Shown: piece after piece, positions 63,554 to 64,000 of the stretch
How positions within the stretch are numbered: the first letter of the stretch is position 1
How the letters are laid out: every line of letters begins with the position of its first letter
Assembly: GCA_034521975.1 (NCBI GenBank)
Contig: JAXHLR010000003.1
Span: 406,098 to 470,097 of the forward strand
Direction: 5' to 3'
Length of the DNA stretch: 64,000 nucleotides
Source of the DNA: Acidimicrobiales bacterium
GTDB lineage: Bacteria; Actinomycetota; Acidimicrobiia; Acidimicrobiales; SKKL01
Made by a program: the position numbers and the translations under genes
The notes under the pieces: generated by a model
The model's input: the letters and a program-made list of their open reading frames with translations, nothing else
What the model was told of the DNA's origin: nothing
Database searches by the model: none

Positions 63554-64000
63554 ATGGAAATCGTCGATCTCAGCCACCCCTGGAACATGCACACCCCGGG
63601 GTGGGTGGGGCTATCGGGGGCGAAGATCTACTACTCCCAGACTTTGCAGACGAATCGCGTCGTTTCGCAGCGCATCGAGACGTCGCTGCACACCGGGACC
63701 CACCTCGACGGCCCGATGCACATGGCCGACGGAGGCCCCGACATGGCGTCGTTGCCGATCGACAAGCTCATCCACGAGGGTGTCGTCGTCGATGTGTCCG
63801 GCGATGTCGGTGATTGGGACATGATCACCCCGGAGCACATCACCTCCAAGGTCGAGGTGAAGAAGGGCGACATCCTCATCATCCACACCGGGTATCACAG
63901 GTACTACCAGGGCCAGCCCCAACAGGATCTGGTCCGCTACTTCTGCATGCACCCTGGCGGCGGAGTCGAGCTCGCGGAGTGGATGCTCGACATGGAGATC
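63554..64000 (+). CDS. Cyclase-family hydrolase (kynurenine-formamidase-like), cut by window end
   Basis: AAGGAG lies seven bases before ATG 63554. The first 149 residues (MEIVDLSHPWNMHTPGWVGL) contain SLHTGTHLDGPMHMADGGPD, the HxGTHxDxPxH metal motif of the cyclase family, and GDILIIHTGYHRYYQG. The family includes kynurenine formamidase and isatin hydrolase, which open amide bonds of cyclic or N-acyl compounds. The gene continues past position 64000. It probably opens a ring oxidised by the molybdenum hydroxylases. Confidence 0.88.
   Translation, partial: MEIVDLSHPWNMHTPGWVGLSGAKIYYSQTLQTNRVVSQRIETSLHTGTHLDGPMHMADGGPDMASLPIDKLIHEGVVVDVSGDVGDWDMITPEHITSKVEVKKGDILIIHTGYHRYYQGQPQQDLVRYFCMHPGGGVELAEWMLDMEI

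Overview
The window is high-GC DNA from an actinobacterium. The SigF-type partner-switching genes, split Ku/LigD-polymerase genes, MauE-type protein and short or absent 5' leaders fit an environmental actinomycete, perhaps class Acidimicrobiia. The class is an inference from gene content only.

Layout. (1) 1-10,893: a decayed integrative element next to tRNA-Arg(ACG). It holds a large broken gene of unknown function and a frameshifted tyrosine integrase. Two IS630-like elements each abut an IS1182-like element, and an IS3-like element sits inside one of the latter. Removing the IS nest at 862-5369 rejoins the large gene in frame. Removing the second IS pair puts the integrase start about 100 bp from the tRNA 3' end. 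(2) 10,976-34,115: ordinary chromosome. It carries PilZ, a small RsbW-like ATPase, Ku plus LigD polymerase, the SigF/RsbW/RsbV stress module, a PAS-GAF-PAS-GGDEF cyclase, a NitT/TauT-like ABC transporter, a receiver protein, two tRNA-Ser genes, an integrase remnant, an EAL phosphodiesterase, a MauE-like protein, pheA, larB-larC, an MBL-fold hydrolase, small secreted or unknown proteins and a GH1 glucosidase. (3) 34,187-44,994: a catabolic cluster around a GntR/FCD regulator. It has two Asp/Glu-racemase-like proteins, DUF3830, a class-III aminotransferase, an aldehyde dehydrogenase, an amidase, a 2-hydroxyacid dehydrogenase, an ATP-grasp ligase and an MFS transporter. A near-identical 23-bp operator lies in two of its divergent promoters. 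(4) 45,070-64,000: a second catabolic cluster with a pseudooxynicotine-hydrolase-like alpha/beta hydrolase, a carboxymuconolactone-decarboxylase-like protein, a NitT/TauT ABC transporter, an XRE-cupin regulator, two paralogous cupins, a nitrilase-superfamily hydrolase, an amidohydrolase, an SDR, CoxG, one FAD and one 2Fe-2S subunit with three molybdopterin subunits, and a cyclase-family hydrolase cut by the window end.

Together, regions 3 and 4 look like uptake and stepwise oxidation of one or more N-heterocyclic or amide-bearing organic compounds. Molybdenum hydroxylases would hydroxylate the ring, hydrolases would open it, and amidase, aminotransferase and aldehyde dehydrogenase would feed the fragments into central metabolism. 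The substrate cannot be read from the sequence.

Single-base indels are frequent in 1-10.9 kb and 45-63 kb and rare in between. They break many otherwise well-conserved genes. I cannot tell from one sequence whether these are sequencing errors or real decay. The longest gene-free stretch outside the island is about 275 bp (30,909-31,183). I saw no CRISPR array, rRNA or replication origin.
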